Shown piece by piece: positions 24,587-32,155 of a stretch of 32,155 nt of DNA. The notes beneath the pieces are model-generated. The model made no database searches, was not told the DNA's origin, and saw nothing but the letters and a program-made list of their open reading frames with translations. The DNA is taken from assembly GCA_029242545.1 (NCBI GenBank), contig JAQWTV010000034.1, positions 1 through 32,155 on the forward strand. Direction: 5' to 3'. Made by a program: the position numbers and the translations under genes. How positions within the stretch are numbered: the stretch's first letter is position 1; every line of letters starts with the position of its first letter. This stretch comes from Roseibacillus sp. Lineage in GTDB: Bacteria > Verrucomicrobiota > Verrucomicrobiia > Verrucomicrobiales > Akkermansiaceae.

Positions 24587-25243
24587 TTAGTCCTTAAGCC
24601 TAAGCTTCAGAAGCTTAGGCTGTATTACCACGCGGCAATACCCATTCTTCTTCTTGTTAAGAAAATAGAAATTCTGGTGATAATCCTCTGCTACCCAGAA
24701 CTTTTCGGCCTTACGAACCTCAGTCACAATCGGTTTGGTAAAGAGCTTCTGGGCCGCCTTCATGGAGGCCTCAGTGACCTTCTTCTGCTCTTCGGAATGG
24801 TAAAATACAGCTGAGCGATACTGCGGCCCCTTATCGGCGCCCTGCTGGTCTTTGCTGGTGGGATCGTGCAATTCCCAGAACCATGCGAGAATGTCCGACG
24901 CAGGCACCTTTTTCGGGTCAAAAACTACCTGAACTACCTCTACGTGACCTGTGTTCTTCTGGCAGATCTGCTCATAGGTCGGGTTTGGGACGAAGCCCCC
25001 CATGTAGCCTGAGACAACGGAGTGGACGCCCTCCAGCTGCTGGTAAACGGCTTCCACGCACCAGAAGCATCCTGCCCCCAGTGAGATCGTTTCCGAGCCT
25101 TCTGGAATGGATTTGGCGTCTGCCGCGAATTCTTTCATCTTCGTTTTCGGGAGGTTGCTAGACTTTTGGCTGCTACTATCCTGGCAGGATGCCGCGCCGA
25201 TGAGGAACATGCTGAGGAGTGCCGTAATCGCAACTGGTTTCAT
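24587..25243 (-). CDS. msrA: Exported peptide methionine-(S)-sulfoxide reductase
   Basis: 218 residues from the ATG at 25243. An upstream in-frame TTG (25294) would place extra residues before the signal peptide and is rejected. Residues 1-20 are a signal sequence ending in GAASC, with C20 a possible lipidation site. The catalytic motif GCFWC is at 58-62 (C59 nucleophile), with GYMGG, the GHVEVVQVVFDP block and EDYHQNF. A resolving Cys is likely in NGYC near the C-terminus. It repairs the S-epimer of oxidised methionine, here outside the cytosol, where reductant would have to come from a DsbD-like importer; a DsbD homologue is encoded at 27325-29448. The last codons contain a perfect inverted repeat (24597-24621). 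Confidence 0.92.
   Translation of the reverse strand: MKPVAITALLSMFLIGAASCQDSSSQKSSNLPKTKMKEFAADAKSIPEGSETISLGAGCFWCVEAVYQQLEGVHSVVSGYMGGFVPNPTYEQICQKNTGHVEVVQVVFDPKKVPASDILAWFWELHDPTSKDQQGADKGPQYRSAVFYHSEEQKKVTEASMKAAQKLFTKPIVTEVRKAEKFWVAEDYHQNFYFLNKKKNGYCRVVIQPKLLKLRLKD
24597..24621. other. 11-bp perfect inverted repeat inside the end of msrA
   Basis: AGCCTAAGCTT (24597-24607) and its exact complement (24611-24621) are separated by 3 nt. On the msrA strand they encode the last residues (Pro-Lys-Leu-Leu-Lys-Leu-Arg-Leu). There is no T-tract on either side, so it is not a classical terminator, but the stem could affect mRNA 3' end stability or decay. Confidence 0.5.
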
Positions 25244-25330
25244 AGAAAGGGACGATAGAGGGTCTCTATCGGTTGTGCAAACAGGAAGGAACAAGGATTA
25301 GGCCCTGATCCTTTCTTGCTCGTGGGTCTT

Positions 25331-25353
25331 CCTTCTCCTAGAAGGGTAGTCTC
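25331..25353 (+). promoter_or_regulatory. Shine-Dalgarno inside a small hairpin upstream of the ABC transporter operon
   Basis: The SD-like AGAAGGG (25340-25346) ends 7 nt before the ATG at 25354. Its AGAAGG part is exactly complementary to CCTTCT at 25331-25336 with a 3-nt loop, so the ribosome binding site can be sequestered. Translation may therefore be structure-sensitive; no ligand-binding aptamer is visible. Confidence 0.4.
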
Positions 25354-26289
25354 ATGGCAGAATACGCCGTTGACATTGCAGGAGTTGAAAAGACCTACCG
25401 GGGTGGGGTTCGCGCGCTTCAGGGTATTTCATTAAGGGTTCCCGAGGGCTCCATTTTTGGATTGCTGGGACCCAATGGTGCCGGAAAAAGCACCCTTGTG
25501 AAAATTCTCACAACGATTATCCGTCCAACCAGGTGTGGCGGCAGCCTTCTGGGTAGCCCGGTCGGTCACAAGCCGACCCTGCGTAAGGTCGGTTACCTCC
25601 CTGAACATGCCAGGTTCCCGGCCTACCTGACAGGGAGACAGGTGATTGGTTATTCTGCCGGCCTGGCCGGGTTTAGGGTTAATGCTGCGGAGGTAGATGG
25701 CTTGCTCGAATTGGTGGGGATGGCCGGCGGAGCGGAAAAGCGGACCATTAAGACTTACTCCAAGGGGATGGTTCAGAGGATCGGCCTTGCTCAAGCTCTC
25801 GTTAACTCACCACGTCTTGTGATTCTTGACGAGCCCACGGACGGAGTGGATCCAGAAGGGCGGTATCATATGCGGAGGATCCTGCAAAAGCTGCGTAGTG
25901 ACGGAGTAACCGTTTTTGTGAACAGTCATCTCCTCGGAGAACTGGAGACCCTGTGCGACTCAATTGCGATTTTGAAGGAAGGAGAGGTGGTGCGGCAAGG
26001 CGCCCTTTCCGATTTAACCTCAGGGAGCCTCAGGTTTGAAGTGGTCTTTGAGGGGGTTCTGCCGGACGAGGTGGCTTCTCAGATCCAAAGTTACGGGCAC
26101 TCTGTTGGTGAAGGAGGAATCACAATTCATGGAGGGGATCCTAGTCCTCTTCAGGAAGTCTTAGATGTCCTTCGGGCAGCGGGCGTGGTCATCCTGGAAG
26201 TGAGTAAATCGCGTCAATCGCTAGAGGAGCTTTTCATGGAATCGATAGTTGAAGCTAAAGGTTCAAGAGAGGGAGGTGGTCGGATATGA
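25354..26289 (+). CDS. ABC transporter ATP-binding protein
   Basis: 311 residues with a complete P-loop ATPase. Walker A is GPNGAGKST at 39-47, the Q-loop region is GYLPEH, the signature is degenerate (YSKGMVQR at 135-142), Walker B is LVILDE at 155-160, the D-loop EPTDGVDP, and the H-loop His 192. The C-terminal about 90 residues form the extra domain seen in CcmA/YhaQ-type exporters. It partners with the permease encoded by the next gene, with which it overlaps by 4 nt (ATGA). The substrate cannot be inferred. The start is supported by AGAAGGG. Confidence 0.92.
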   Translation: MAEYAVDIAGVEKTYRGGVRALQGISLRVPEGSIFGLLGPNGAGKSTLVKILTTIIRPTRCGGSLLGSPVGHKPTLRKVGYLPEHARFPAYLTGRQVIGYSAGLAGFRVNAAEVDGLLELVGMAGGAEKRTIKTYSKGMVQRIGLAQALVNSPRLVILDEPTDGVDPEGRYHMRRILQKLRSDGVTVFVNSHLLGELETLCDSIAILKEGEVVRQGALSDLTSGSLRFEVVFEGVLPDEVASQIQSYGHSVGEGGITIHGGDPSPLQEVLDVLRAAGVVILEVSKSRQSLEELFMESIVEAKGSREGGGRI

Positions 26290-27317
26290 GAGTCTTGGGC
26301 GTGCTGCTTCTCGACTCCTTCAGGATGCTTCGGGCGAAGCGCCTTTTTTGGATCGTATTGATTCTATCAGTGTTAATTGGCCTGGTTTACGCCTCGATTG
26401 GTTTCGATGGTGCTGGAGTGTCTGTTCTTTTTGGTTTGATTGCCTTTGAGAGTGAGCTCTTTCGAATGGGAACAGAGGCATCGAAAGAGCTCTATTTGCT
26501 GCTCTTTACCAATGTCATTGTCCCATACTGGCTAGGGTTATTCTCGATTGTGCTCGGTCTAATATCGTGCGCCTCGATTTTCCCGGAATTTATCCAGAAG
26601 GGTTCTATCGATCTGGCTCTCTCGAAGCCTCCGGCGAGGGTCATTCTGTTCCTCGGAAAATATCTCGGCAGCCTGTTGTTTGTGCTAATGCAGGTTCTGC
26701 CCTTTACCCTGATCGTCTACATGAGTCTCGGTCTTCGCTTCGGAGATTGGAATATGAGCCTGTTCTGGGCTGTTCCTCTGGTCGTGCTTTCCTTCAGCTT
26801 TGTCTACGCGGTCCATGTCCTGATTTCAGTCTGGTCTGGCTCCACGATTCTAGGTCTCTTTGCGGCACTTCTGGTCTGGGGCGGCTCAGTCCTCGTGGAG
26901 TGGGCGGAGGAAATCACCTACGACATCGCCTATTTGATTCCGCAAATTGGATATGAGCTAGATTGGAAGGAAGGAGGCCACGAGGAGGTCGAGCCTAGAG
27001 AGAGCTCAGAGGACTTTATGGTTCCTCTCCATGGTGTATTGGACTCAACGCGTCTTGCGCTGCCTAAGACTCGTGCGGTAGGGGCGCAGATGCGGTCCCT
27101 GATCGTAGTCAATGAGAGTGGGGGAGGATTGGTGGGGAAGAGTCTACTCGCGCTGCTGTTCGAGGACCCGCTTGAAGAGGCCCCGGCCTACCATGCGGAG
27201 GTAGAGCGCAAAGCCGATCAGCGGCACGGCGTCTGGAAGGATCTTGGGAGCAGCCTCCTCTACGAGTTGGCTGTCGCGGGGCTGGCGTTAGTGATCTTCG
27301 TGAGGCGAGACTTCTGA
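26286..27317 (+). CDS. ABC-2-type transporter permease
   Basis: 343 residues with about six hydrophobic helices (near 21-38, 76-99, 123-148, 161-183, 186-203 and 321-339). The FPEFIQKGSIDLALSKPPARVILFLGKYLG segment is characteristic of ABC-2 exporters. A large, charged loop of roughly 110 residues (about 208-320) lies between the fifth and sixth helices and is longer than in simple ABC-2 permeases. It is preceded by a strong Shine-Dalgarno (GGGAGG at 26271-26276) within the ATPase gene and translated from the ATGA overlap. It is convergent with dsbD, 7 nt apart. Substrate unknown. Confidence 0.85.
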   Translation: MRVLGVLLLDSFRMLRAKRLFWIVLILSVLIGLVYASIGFDGAGVSVLFGLIAFESELFRMGTEASKELYLLLFTNVIVPYWLGLFSIVLGLISCASIFPEFIQKGSIDLALSKPPARVILFLGKYLGSLLFVLMQVLPFTLIVYMSLGLRFGDWNMSLFWAVPLVVLSFSFVYAVHVLISVWSGSTILGLFAALLVWGGSVLVEWAEEITYDIAYLIPQIGYELDWKEGGHEEVEPRESSEDFMVPLHGVLDSTRLALPKTRAVGAQMRSLIVVNESGGGLVGKSLLALLFEDPLEEAPAYHAEVERKADQRHGVWKDLGSSLLYELAVAGLALVIFVRRDF

Positions 27318-27324
27318 CCGGAAG

Positions 27325-29448
27325 TCAGGGCTGCTCTTGGGTGCCGAGGTGCTCTTCTATGAAGTTGGCCATATAGGTAGATCCGAAGAGTTCCTTGGTC
27401 AGCCTGGGTTCGGGTTCGCCGGGTCGATAAAGAGCATTTACCGGCACAGCGCGTCGTTTGAGCTCAGCGAGGACGGTCGATATTCGAGGGTCGTAATTTG
27501 TGTAATCTGCCTTCAACGCGAGGACGTTGTAATTCGAAAAGAGGGCCTGAACCTTTCCATTGTAAGCTCTCGATTTATTCACCTGGCAGGTGGCGCACCA
27601 AGTTGCGGTGAAGTCTACATAAACGGGTCTGCCAGCCGCGATGGCCTCCTCTACCGCTTCAGGGCTCCAAGTCTCCCATTTCAGTCCTTCGGCCGGAGGT
27701 TTAGAATAAACCACTCCCATGGCGGCGAATGCGAGTGCGAGAAGGTAGCCGATGGCACGTGTGGACTTGGCTCGCGACACGACACACCACCGACCATAGA
27801 TCCAGCAGGCGATGCCGATCATGGTAAGGCCAAGAACGATCGGCAGCATCTTCGGGAGGCCAACGTCCTTCAATGAGAGAAACGACCAGAGCAGGAATCC
27901 TGTGGTGCCAAAAAGAAGGAATGCCATTGCTTGTTTGAAAGACTCCATCCACGGCCCCGGCCGAGGAAGTCGTTCAACCAAGGTTGGGAATGCAGAAAGC
28001 AGGACGTAGGGGAAGGCGAGGCCCAGCGCCATTACTGTGAATGCCACGAGGAAGAGGAGGGGAGGGAGGTTGAAGGCCAGTCCTATTGCGACTCCGAGAA
28101 AAGGAGCAGAACATGGTGTGGCAACCACGGTGGCAAGCACCCCGGAGAAGAAGGAGCCCGCGGCTCCCTGCTTACGGGTGAGATTGCTGCCCACGCTGGT
28201 TGCAGAGGCTCCAATCTCAAAGATGCCGAACATGTTCATGGCGAGGGTGAACATCACGAGCATGAGGCCCCATAAGACCCATGGATTCTGCAGCTGATAC
28301 CCCCATGTGACCTCCTGTTCCGCGTTGCCGATCGCGCCTTCTCTCAGGGCGAGCAATAGGCCGGAGAGGACCCAGAAAGAGAGAATTACCCCTGCCGCGT
28401 AGATGACTCCATGGTTCAGAATCTTTCGTCGATCTTCCCCGGCCTGCTGCACGAAGCTCATAATCTTGATCCCGATCACGGGAAAGACGCAGGGCATTAG
28501 ATTGAGAATCATGCCCCCGAGAAACATGCCCCCAAGGATGGCGAGAAGCTTACTGAAGCTCACGCGATCATCTTCCCGGTCCGCGAACGAGGCGTGAACT
28601 TGGTAGCCTTTTTCGCCGATTGTCAGGATGCCGCTAATCCCTTCCCCGAGTGGGAGGTTTGTATCGGTATTAAGAGGCATACTCCATCGGACCTCTTCTC
28701 CCTCTCGAGCCACGGTTGGTTCGGACTGGGAGTCAAGAACCTGATCGAAGTCGTAGAAGTGAATTGTGTTGTCAGGGATCGCATCTGCGGGAGAAAGGAT
28801 AAGAGTGACGAGTCCTTCTTTTTCACGGGCTTGGACCTTAAGTTCTGAAGGAAGATCACCTGGCAGCATCGCACGAGCCTCTGCAAAAGCCTCGGTGTTC
28901 GCGGTAACTAAGCTTAAAGCGGGCCCAACTGTGACCGTCACGACGCTAAGGGCGGCTGGAGCGCCTATGCCGGGTTCGGGGCGGCAGTTGGCCTCATCGC
29001 AAATCTGCCAGCGAGGAGAGGCGGCAATCTTCATCTGAGTCCCAGACGGCAGCCCTGCAGGCGGGATTATCCTGAACAGGTGGGAAACGGTGGGCTCATA
29101 CCCATAGGTCTTTTTTCCTGCGGTGGTGCCGATGTGAGGGGTTGGCCATCCGACTCGCTCCGCCTGAAAGCCAGGAGGGAGGTCCCAGTTAGGCTTGAGG
29201 GAAGTGCCCACATACCCTGGATTAATAAAGTAGGAGTGCCACCCGGGCGGATGGGTCATCTTCATCAGCACGTGGAATGGTTCACCAGACGGGACTTCAC
29301 GTGCTTCTGCGAGGAACTCGAGAGTGCTCGAATCGGTGTCGGCTTCCGATGCGGCAAAGGGATCAAATTGGTTAGCGAGGCTTACCGGGGCGTATCCTGC
29401 AATGGTGGCAAAAAGCAGAAAAAGGATCAGGTAGTTGCGAGTAACCAT
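27325..29448 (-). CDS. dsbD: DsbD-type thiol:disulfide interchange protein
   Basis: 707 residues. A signal peptide (about 1-25) is followed by an N-terminal DsbD-alpha-like periplasmic domain (about 40-290, Cys pair C150/C155 in ICDEANC). The polytopic DsbD/CcdA domain (about 300-580) has the membrane redox Cys pair C320 (NLMPCVFPV) and C446 (ATPCSAPF). The C-terminal thioredoxin-like domain has WCATC (C618, C621). It moves electrons from cytosolic thioredoxin to periplasmic thiol enzymes. All six cysteines are present. Possible clients in this window are the exported MsrA and the exported DUF255 protein (inference). It is convergent with the ABC permease and has no Shine-Dalgarno. Confidence 0.93.
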   Translation of the reverse strand: MVTRNYLILFLLFATIAGYAPVSLANQFDPFAASEADTDSSTLEFLAEAREVPSGEPFHVLMKMTHPPGWHSYFINPGYVGTSLKPNWDLPPGFQAERVGWPTPHIGTTAGKKTYGYEPTVSHLFRIIPPAGLPSGTQMKIAASPRWQICDEANCRPEPGIGAPAALSVVTVTVGPALSLVTANTEAFAEARAMLPGDLPSELKVQAREKEGLVTLILSPADAIPDNTIHFYDFDQVLDSQSEPTVAREGEEVRWSMPLNTDTNLPLGEGISGILTIGEKGYQVHASFADREDDRVSFSKLLAILGGMFLGGMILNLMPCVFPVIGIKIMSFVQQAGEDRRKILNHGVIYAAGVILSFWVLSGLLLALREGAIGNAEQEVTWGYQLQNPWVLWGLMLVMFTLAMNMFGIFEIGASATSVGSNLTRKQGAAGSFFSGVLATVVATPCSAPFLGVAIGLAFNLPPLLFLVAFTVMALGLAFPYVLLSAFPTLVERLPRPGPWMESFKQAMAFLLFGTTGFLLWSFLSLKDVGLPKMLPIVLGLTMIGIACWIYGRWCVVSRAKSTRAIGYLLALAFAAMGVVYSKPPAEGLKWETWSPEAVEEAIAAGRPVYVDFTATWCATCQVNKSRAYNGKVQALFSNYNVLALKADYTNYDPRISTVLAELKRRAVPVNALYRPGEPEPRLTKELFGSTYMANFIEEHLGTQEQP

Positions 29449-29495
29449 AAGCTGAAAGATTTTTGGTGTGATCCTGTCAGAAAATCGAGAACGAC

Positions 29496-29522
29496 AAAGC
29501 AGCGGGGAAACCCGCTGCTTTT
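29496..29522 (-). terminator. Intrinsic terminator of the glycine-zipper gene
   Basis: An 11-bp perfect stem AAAGCAGCGGG (29496-29506) / CCCGCTGCTTT (29511-29521) with a GAAA loop. Read on the minus strand it lies about 35 nt after the glycine-zipper stop and is followed by a partly T-rich stretch. It also separates that gene from the downstream dsbD, so dsbD probably has its own promoter. Confidence 0.65.
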
Positions 29523-29555
29523 GACAATTGAGAGGGTGGTTTTGGCTCAGTCTTT

Positions 29556-29819
29556 CTAATGGCCCCGCCCTTGAACATGCCCTTGCTGGCGATCCTTGGC
29601 GTTTCCTGCTGCGGCTCCTGCTGCGCCTCCGACGGCAGCGCCAATCAACGCTCCCCGTCCGGCATCTCCATCGCCTACATTGTTGCCGATAATCGCCCCT
29701 GCGAGGCCTCCGATAGCGGCGCCGGTAAGAGCCCCTGACTGAGTATTGGGCCCGGCTGCACAGCTGGCAAAAAGCAGAGAGAGCACCGAGGTGACGATAA
29801 GAAGGATGTTCTTTTTCAT
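29556..29819 (-). CDS. Small glycine-zipper envelope (lipo)protein
   Basis: 87 residues. A signal segment ends in [10 protein letters not shown]20 is a likely lipidation site, although Phe at -3 is unusual. The body is almost entirely Gly/Ala with GxxxG-type spacing ([26 protein letters not shown]), the glycine-zipper pattern of SlyB/YMGG-like outer-membrane-associated proteins. The function of such proteins is mostly unknown (membrane integrity or stress). It has a monocistronic appearance: a 70-nt AT-rich upstream region and its own terminator downstream. Confidence 0.8.
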   Translation of the reverse strand: MKKNILLIVTSVLSLLFASCAAGPNTQSGALTGAAIGGLAGAIIGNNVGDGDAGRGALIGAAVGGAAGAAAGNAKDRQQGHVQGRGH

Positions 29820-29889
29820 GATTTAGACGTTGGGTTAGATAGTTACGATAGATTAATCAATTTTGCGATGAGAACCAGCGGAAAGTATT

Positions 29890-30942
29890 CTAGGTCTCGC
29901 CGCGGGAAGGTTTCTCGGACCCGGCGCAGAGGATTTCGCGGATCAAGCGGGGCCCGTGATAGATAAAGCCGGAGTAGAGTTGAAGCAGGGTGGCCCCAGC
30001 CTCGATTTTTTCCTGAGCGTCTAATGGGGACATGATTCCACCAACTCCGATGATGGGGATCTTCCCCCCGACAGCTTGATGAAAGGCTTCGATAACTTTT
30101 GTCGACCGGTGACCTAGTGGGGCGCCCGATAGGCCCCCTTTCTCCTGGGCCAAGGGGTCTGCCTTTATGTCAGCTCGATTGATGGTGGTGTTGGTGGCGA
30201 TAATTGCATCGAGAGAATGATCTAGGAAGACCTTGCTCAGGGCGGAAATTTCATCGTCATCGAGGTCGGGAGCGACCTTGATTGCAAGAGGCACGTTTCT
30301 TCCTGTCTGAGCCTCAAGGGATGCACGTTCGGCCTGAAGTCGCTCCAGAAGATGTGCCGCCGCCGTCGCATCTTGTAGTGCCCGCAGTCCTGGGGTGTTG
30401 GGAGAAGAAAGGTTGACTGCGATATAGTCTGCCACCGGCCAAGCGCTTTTCAGGCAGAGGAGGTAATCATCCACGGCCCGCTCGTTCGGAGTGTCTTTGT
30501 TTTTTCCGATATTAAACCCCACCCGACCCTTGAAGGTTGTCGAGGATTCGACATTTCGAACGCCTTCCTCGATTCCTGGATTATTAAAGCCCATCCGGTT
30601 GATGATAGCCTCGTGCTTAGGAAGACGAAACAGGCGGGGTGTGGAGTTCCCGCCTTGGGGTCTTGGAGTGATAGTTCCAATCTCGATAAACCCAAATCCG
30701 AGACGTCCGAATGCATCGATGGAGTTTCCTTCCTTATCGAGTCCAGCGGCCAGGCCGAGACGATTAGGGAAAGTAAGGCCCATGCACCTGATTTCCTCGG
30801 ATTGAGGAGGTTCTCCAGCCAGGGCCTGAAGTATGCCGCACCGGTCTGCTGCCCGGAGGGCGCGCAGGGACCAGTTGTGGGCCCGCTCAGCCTCAAGTCG
30901 AAAGAGAGCCTTTCGTGCAAGTGGGTAAGTCCGCTCTAGCAT
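29890..30942 (-). CDS. pyrD: Dihydroorotate dehydrogenase (quinone), class 2
   Basis: 350 residues, typical class 2 length. It oxidises dihydroorotate to orotate in UMP synthesis, passing electrons to quinone via FMN at the inner membrane. RLGLAAGLDKEGNSIDAF, GFIEIGTITPRPQGGN, NRMGFNNPG, NLSSPNTPGLR (class 2 catalytic Ser region) and GGLSGAPLGHRSTKVI are all present, as is the FMN phosphate loop IPIIGVGGIMSPLDA. The N-terminal about 35 residues form the membrane-associating helices of class 2 enzymes. hemW lies 48 nt upstream on the same strand. The ATG at 30942 has no clear Shine-Dalgarno. Confidence 0.95.
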   Translation of the reverse strand: MLERTYPLARKALFRLEAERAHNWSLRALRAADRCGILQALAGEPPQSEEIRCMGLTFPNRLGLAAGLDKEGNSIDAFGRLGFGFIEIGTITPRPQGGNSTPRLFRLPKHEAIINRMGFNNPGIEEGVRNVESSTTFKGRVGFNIGKNKDTPNERAVDDYLLCLKSAWPVADYIAVNLSSPNTPGLRALQDATAAAHLLERLQAERASLEAQTGRNVPLAIKVAPDLDDDEISALSKVFLDHSLDAIIATNTTINRADIKADPLAQEKGGLSGAPLGHRSTKVIEAFHQAVGGKIPIIGVGGIMSPLDAQEKIEAGATLLQLYSGFIYHGPRLIREILCAGSEKPSRGET

Positions 30943-30990
30943 CCTGGGGTGGCTTTAAGGTTGATGTGTTTCTGAGTTTAAAGGCTCTGG

Positions 30991-32121
30991 CTAGCTAACA
31001 AGGTGGTCAACGATGGAGTCGACCAGCATAGTGCCTTGCCCTTGCAGTACGAGGTGCTCGCCTTTCCAGTTGGCGAGACGCTCGCTGACAATAGCTTCAA
31101 TTCGGGTCGGTGGGACCTCGGAGAGGTGTCGGCGGTGCACTCCAGCATCGGTCCTCAACATCAGGGCGATTCGCTCCAAGTCAAGCTGAGCCGGCGTGAG
31201 GGTTTCCACTTCGGATTCTGTGGATCCGCCTTTGCCGATCTGCACAAGGTATTTGGACGTGTCTGGGATATTCTTCCATCGGCGGCCGGAGATCGTTGAA
31301 ACGGCAGATGGGCCAAGCCCAAGGTAGTCGCCCCCTCTCCAATATCCTTTGTTGTGCCTGCTCTCGTAGCCCGGGTATGCATAATTCGACGTCTCATAAT
31401 GCCGAAGTCCGTGCGAGGTAAGAAGCTCGTGTGCCAGCTCGAACATGGAGGCGTTGGTTTCTTCGATGTCGGAGTAAAGGCCTTCGCGAAACCGAGTAAA
31501 AAAGGGTGTGTCTTCTTCGTAAGTGAGGTTGTAGGCGGATATGTGATTCGGGGAGAGCTCGAGAGCGCTTTCAAGGCTTTCCCTCCATTGGTCCAGAGTT
31601 TGCCCTGGGATAGAAAACATCAAATCAATGCTGACGTTTTCAATGTCGGCAGCTCTCAGAAGGTCGACGGAACGTGCTATTTCACGCGGTCCGTGAGTTC
31701 TGCCCAGTGTTTCCAGGACATCGGGACTAAAAGATTGGGCCCCTAAAGAGACCCGTGTCACTCCGGATTGGGCGAACGTCTTGGCAGCAGAATTGCCGAA
31801 GGTAGCCGGGTTTGCCTCGAGGTTAATCTCGGTATCGGGTGCGAACCGAAAGATGTCGCCGAGTCCGTCGAAAAGTTTGTGAATGAGATCAGGGGAAAGC
31901 ATGCTGGGCGTCCCCCCTCCAAGATAGACAGTGTCGATTTTAGGGGTGTTTATCGAAGTTGAACGGAGTTTTGCTTCGCGGAGGATGCCATCAACAAAGT
32001 AGCCCATATCTGTCTCGCCCGGCTTATGTTTATAGAAGGAGCAATAGGGACAAATATCCCGGCAGAATGGAATATGGAGGTAGAGATGAATGAGTTTCCG
32101 GGTTGATTTGGGATTGGTCAA
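30991..32121 (-). CDS. hemW: Radical SAM heme chaperone HemW (oxygen-independent coproporphyrinogen oxidase-like)
   Basis: 376 residues as drawn. The radical-SAM cluster motif CRDICPYC gives C20, C24 and C27 (C-x3-C-x2-C). It is followed by TVYLGGGTPS, NLEANPATF, RVSLGAQSF and the C-terminal HNKGYWRGGDYLGLGPSA block, the HNxxYW motif that distinguishes HemW from HemN. HemW binds heme and delivers it to respiratory proteins. The start is uncertain: TTG 32121 is the first start-like codon, but the frame stays open to the window edge with no ATG, so the true start may lie just outside. Confidence 0.9.
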   Translation of the reverse strand: MTNPKSTRKLIHLYLHIPFCRDICPYCSFYKHKPGETDMGYFVDGILREAKLRSTSINTPKIDTVYLGGGTPSMLSPDLIHKLFDGLGDIFRFAPDTEINLEANPATFGNSAAKTFAQSGVTRVSLGAQSFSPDVLETLGRTHGPREIARSVDLLRAADIENVSIDLMFSIPGQTLDQWRESLESALELSPNHISAYNLTYEEDTPFFTRFREGLYSDIEETNASMFELAHELLTSHGLRHYETSNYAYPGYESRHNKGYWRGGDYLGLGPSAVSTISGRRWKNIPDTSKYLVQIGKGGSTESEVETLTPAQLDLERIALMLRTDAGVHRRHLSEVPPTRIEAIVSERLANWKGEHLVLQGQGTMLVDSIVDHLVS

Positions 32122-32155
32122 CGGGCCTATGAGCCGCCACTCTGTTTCCTGAAGA

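Noticed and set aside
24597-24621. msrA end palindrome as an intrinsic terminator
   Set aside because: It lies inside the coding sequence and has no T-tract on either strand.

Overview
The window looks like chromosomal DNA from a free-living, Gram-negative-type (diderm) bacterium. The gene content and order are most reminiscent of the Verrucomicrobiota / PVC group: a SurA/PpiD-like foldase, tandem GspE-type ATPases followed by GspF and a calcium-site GspG pseudopilin, EF-hand and beta-barrel envelope proteins, and a thioredoxin-fold DUF255 protein with a signal peptide. That placement is an inference from protein character; the window holds no rRNA or other marker that would settle it. I see no tRNA or rRNA gene, insertion sequence, phage gene, CRISPR array or clear sign of recent transfer. 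Most of the window is conserved core chromosome.

Layout. (1) 1-1088, minus: the N-terminal part of a membrane-anchored SurA/PpiD-like protein that runs off the left edge inside a 12-bp in-frame minisatellite. A 475-bp divergent gap with a strong perfect hairpin follows. (2) 1564-4282, plus: an exported YyaL/DUF255 protein and a dCMP-deaminase-like enzyme. (3) 4275-6479, minus: scpA, nadD and an exported TPR protein. (4) 6608-8230, plus: a single-pass AsmA-like envelope protein, convergent with metF (minus). (5) 9287-10750: an exported six-EF-hand protein (plus) facing a small outer-membrane beta-barrel (minus). (6) 10833-13975, minus: hisS-aspS. (7) 14121-23909, plus, 10 kb of co-directional genes: trhO, phoH, a 7TM-HD phosphodiesterase, ybeY, two successive GspE/PilB ATPases, gspF/pilC and a gspG-like pseudopilin, closed by a probable intrinsic terminator. 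(8) 24030-25243, minus: a small hypothetical protein and an exported MsrA. (9) 25354-27317, plus: an ABC exporter pair. (10) 27325-32121, minus: a DsbD-type reductant importer, a glycine-zipper protein with its own terminator, pyrD and hemW.

How the genes fit together. Several encode one envelope-oriented physiology: protein export or pilus assembly (GspE1/E2/F/G), folding (SurA/PpiD-like), and extracytoplasmic thiol and methionine repair (DsbD, exported MsrA, possibly exported YyaL). PhoH, 7TM-HD and YbeY are the widespread RNA-metabolism / c-di-AMP cluster. hisS-aspS, trhO, nadD, pyrD, metF, scpA and hemW are housekeeping.

Translation signals are weak. Only four starts have a convincing Shine-Dalgarno (1564, 18011, 25354, 26286), and many genes appear to start with GTG or TTG, so several N-termini are uncertain and are flagged. 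I found no unambiguous new biological system. The best second-look items are the PAEQ minisatellite, the paired ATPases, the 7TM-HD protein without an ectodomain, the His-to-Asp change in YbeY, and the structured divergent gap at 1089-1563.
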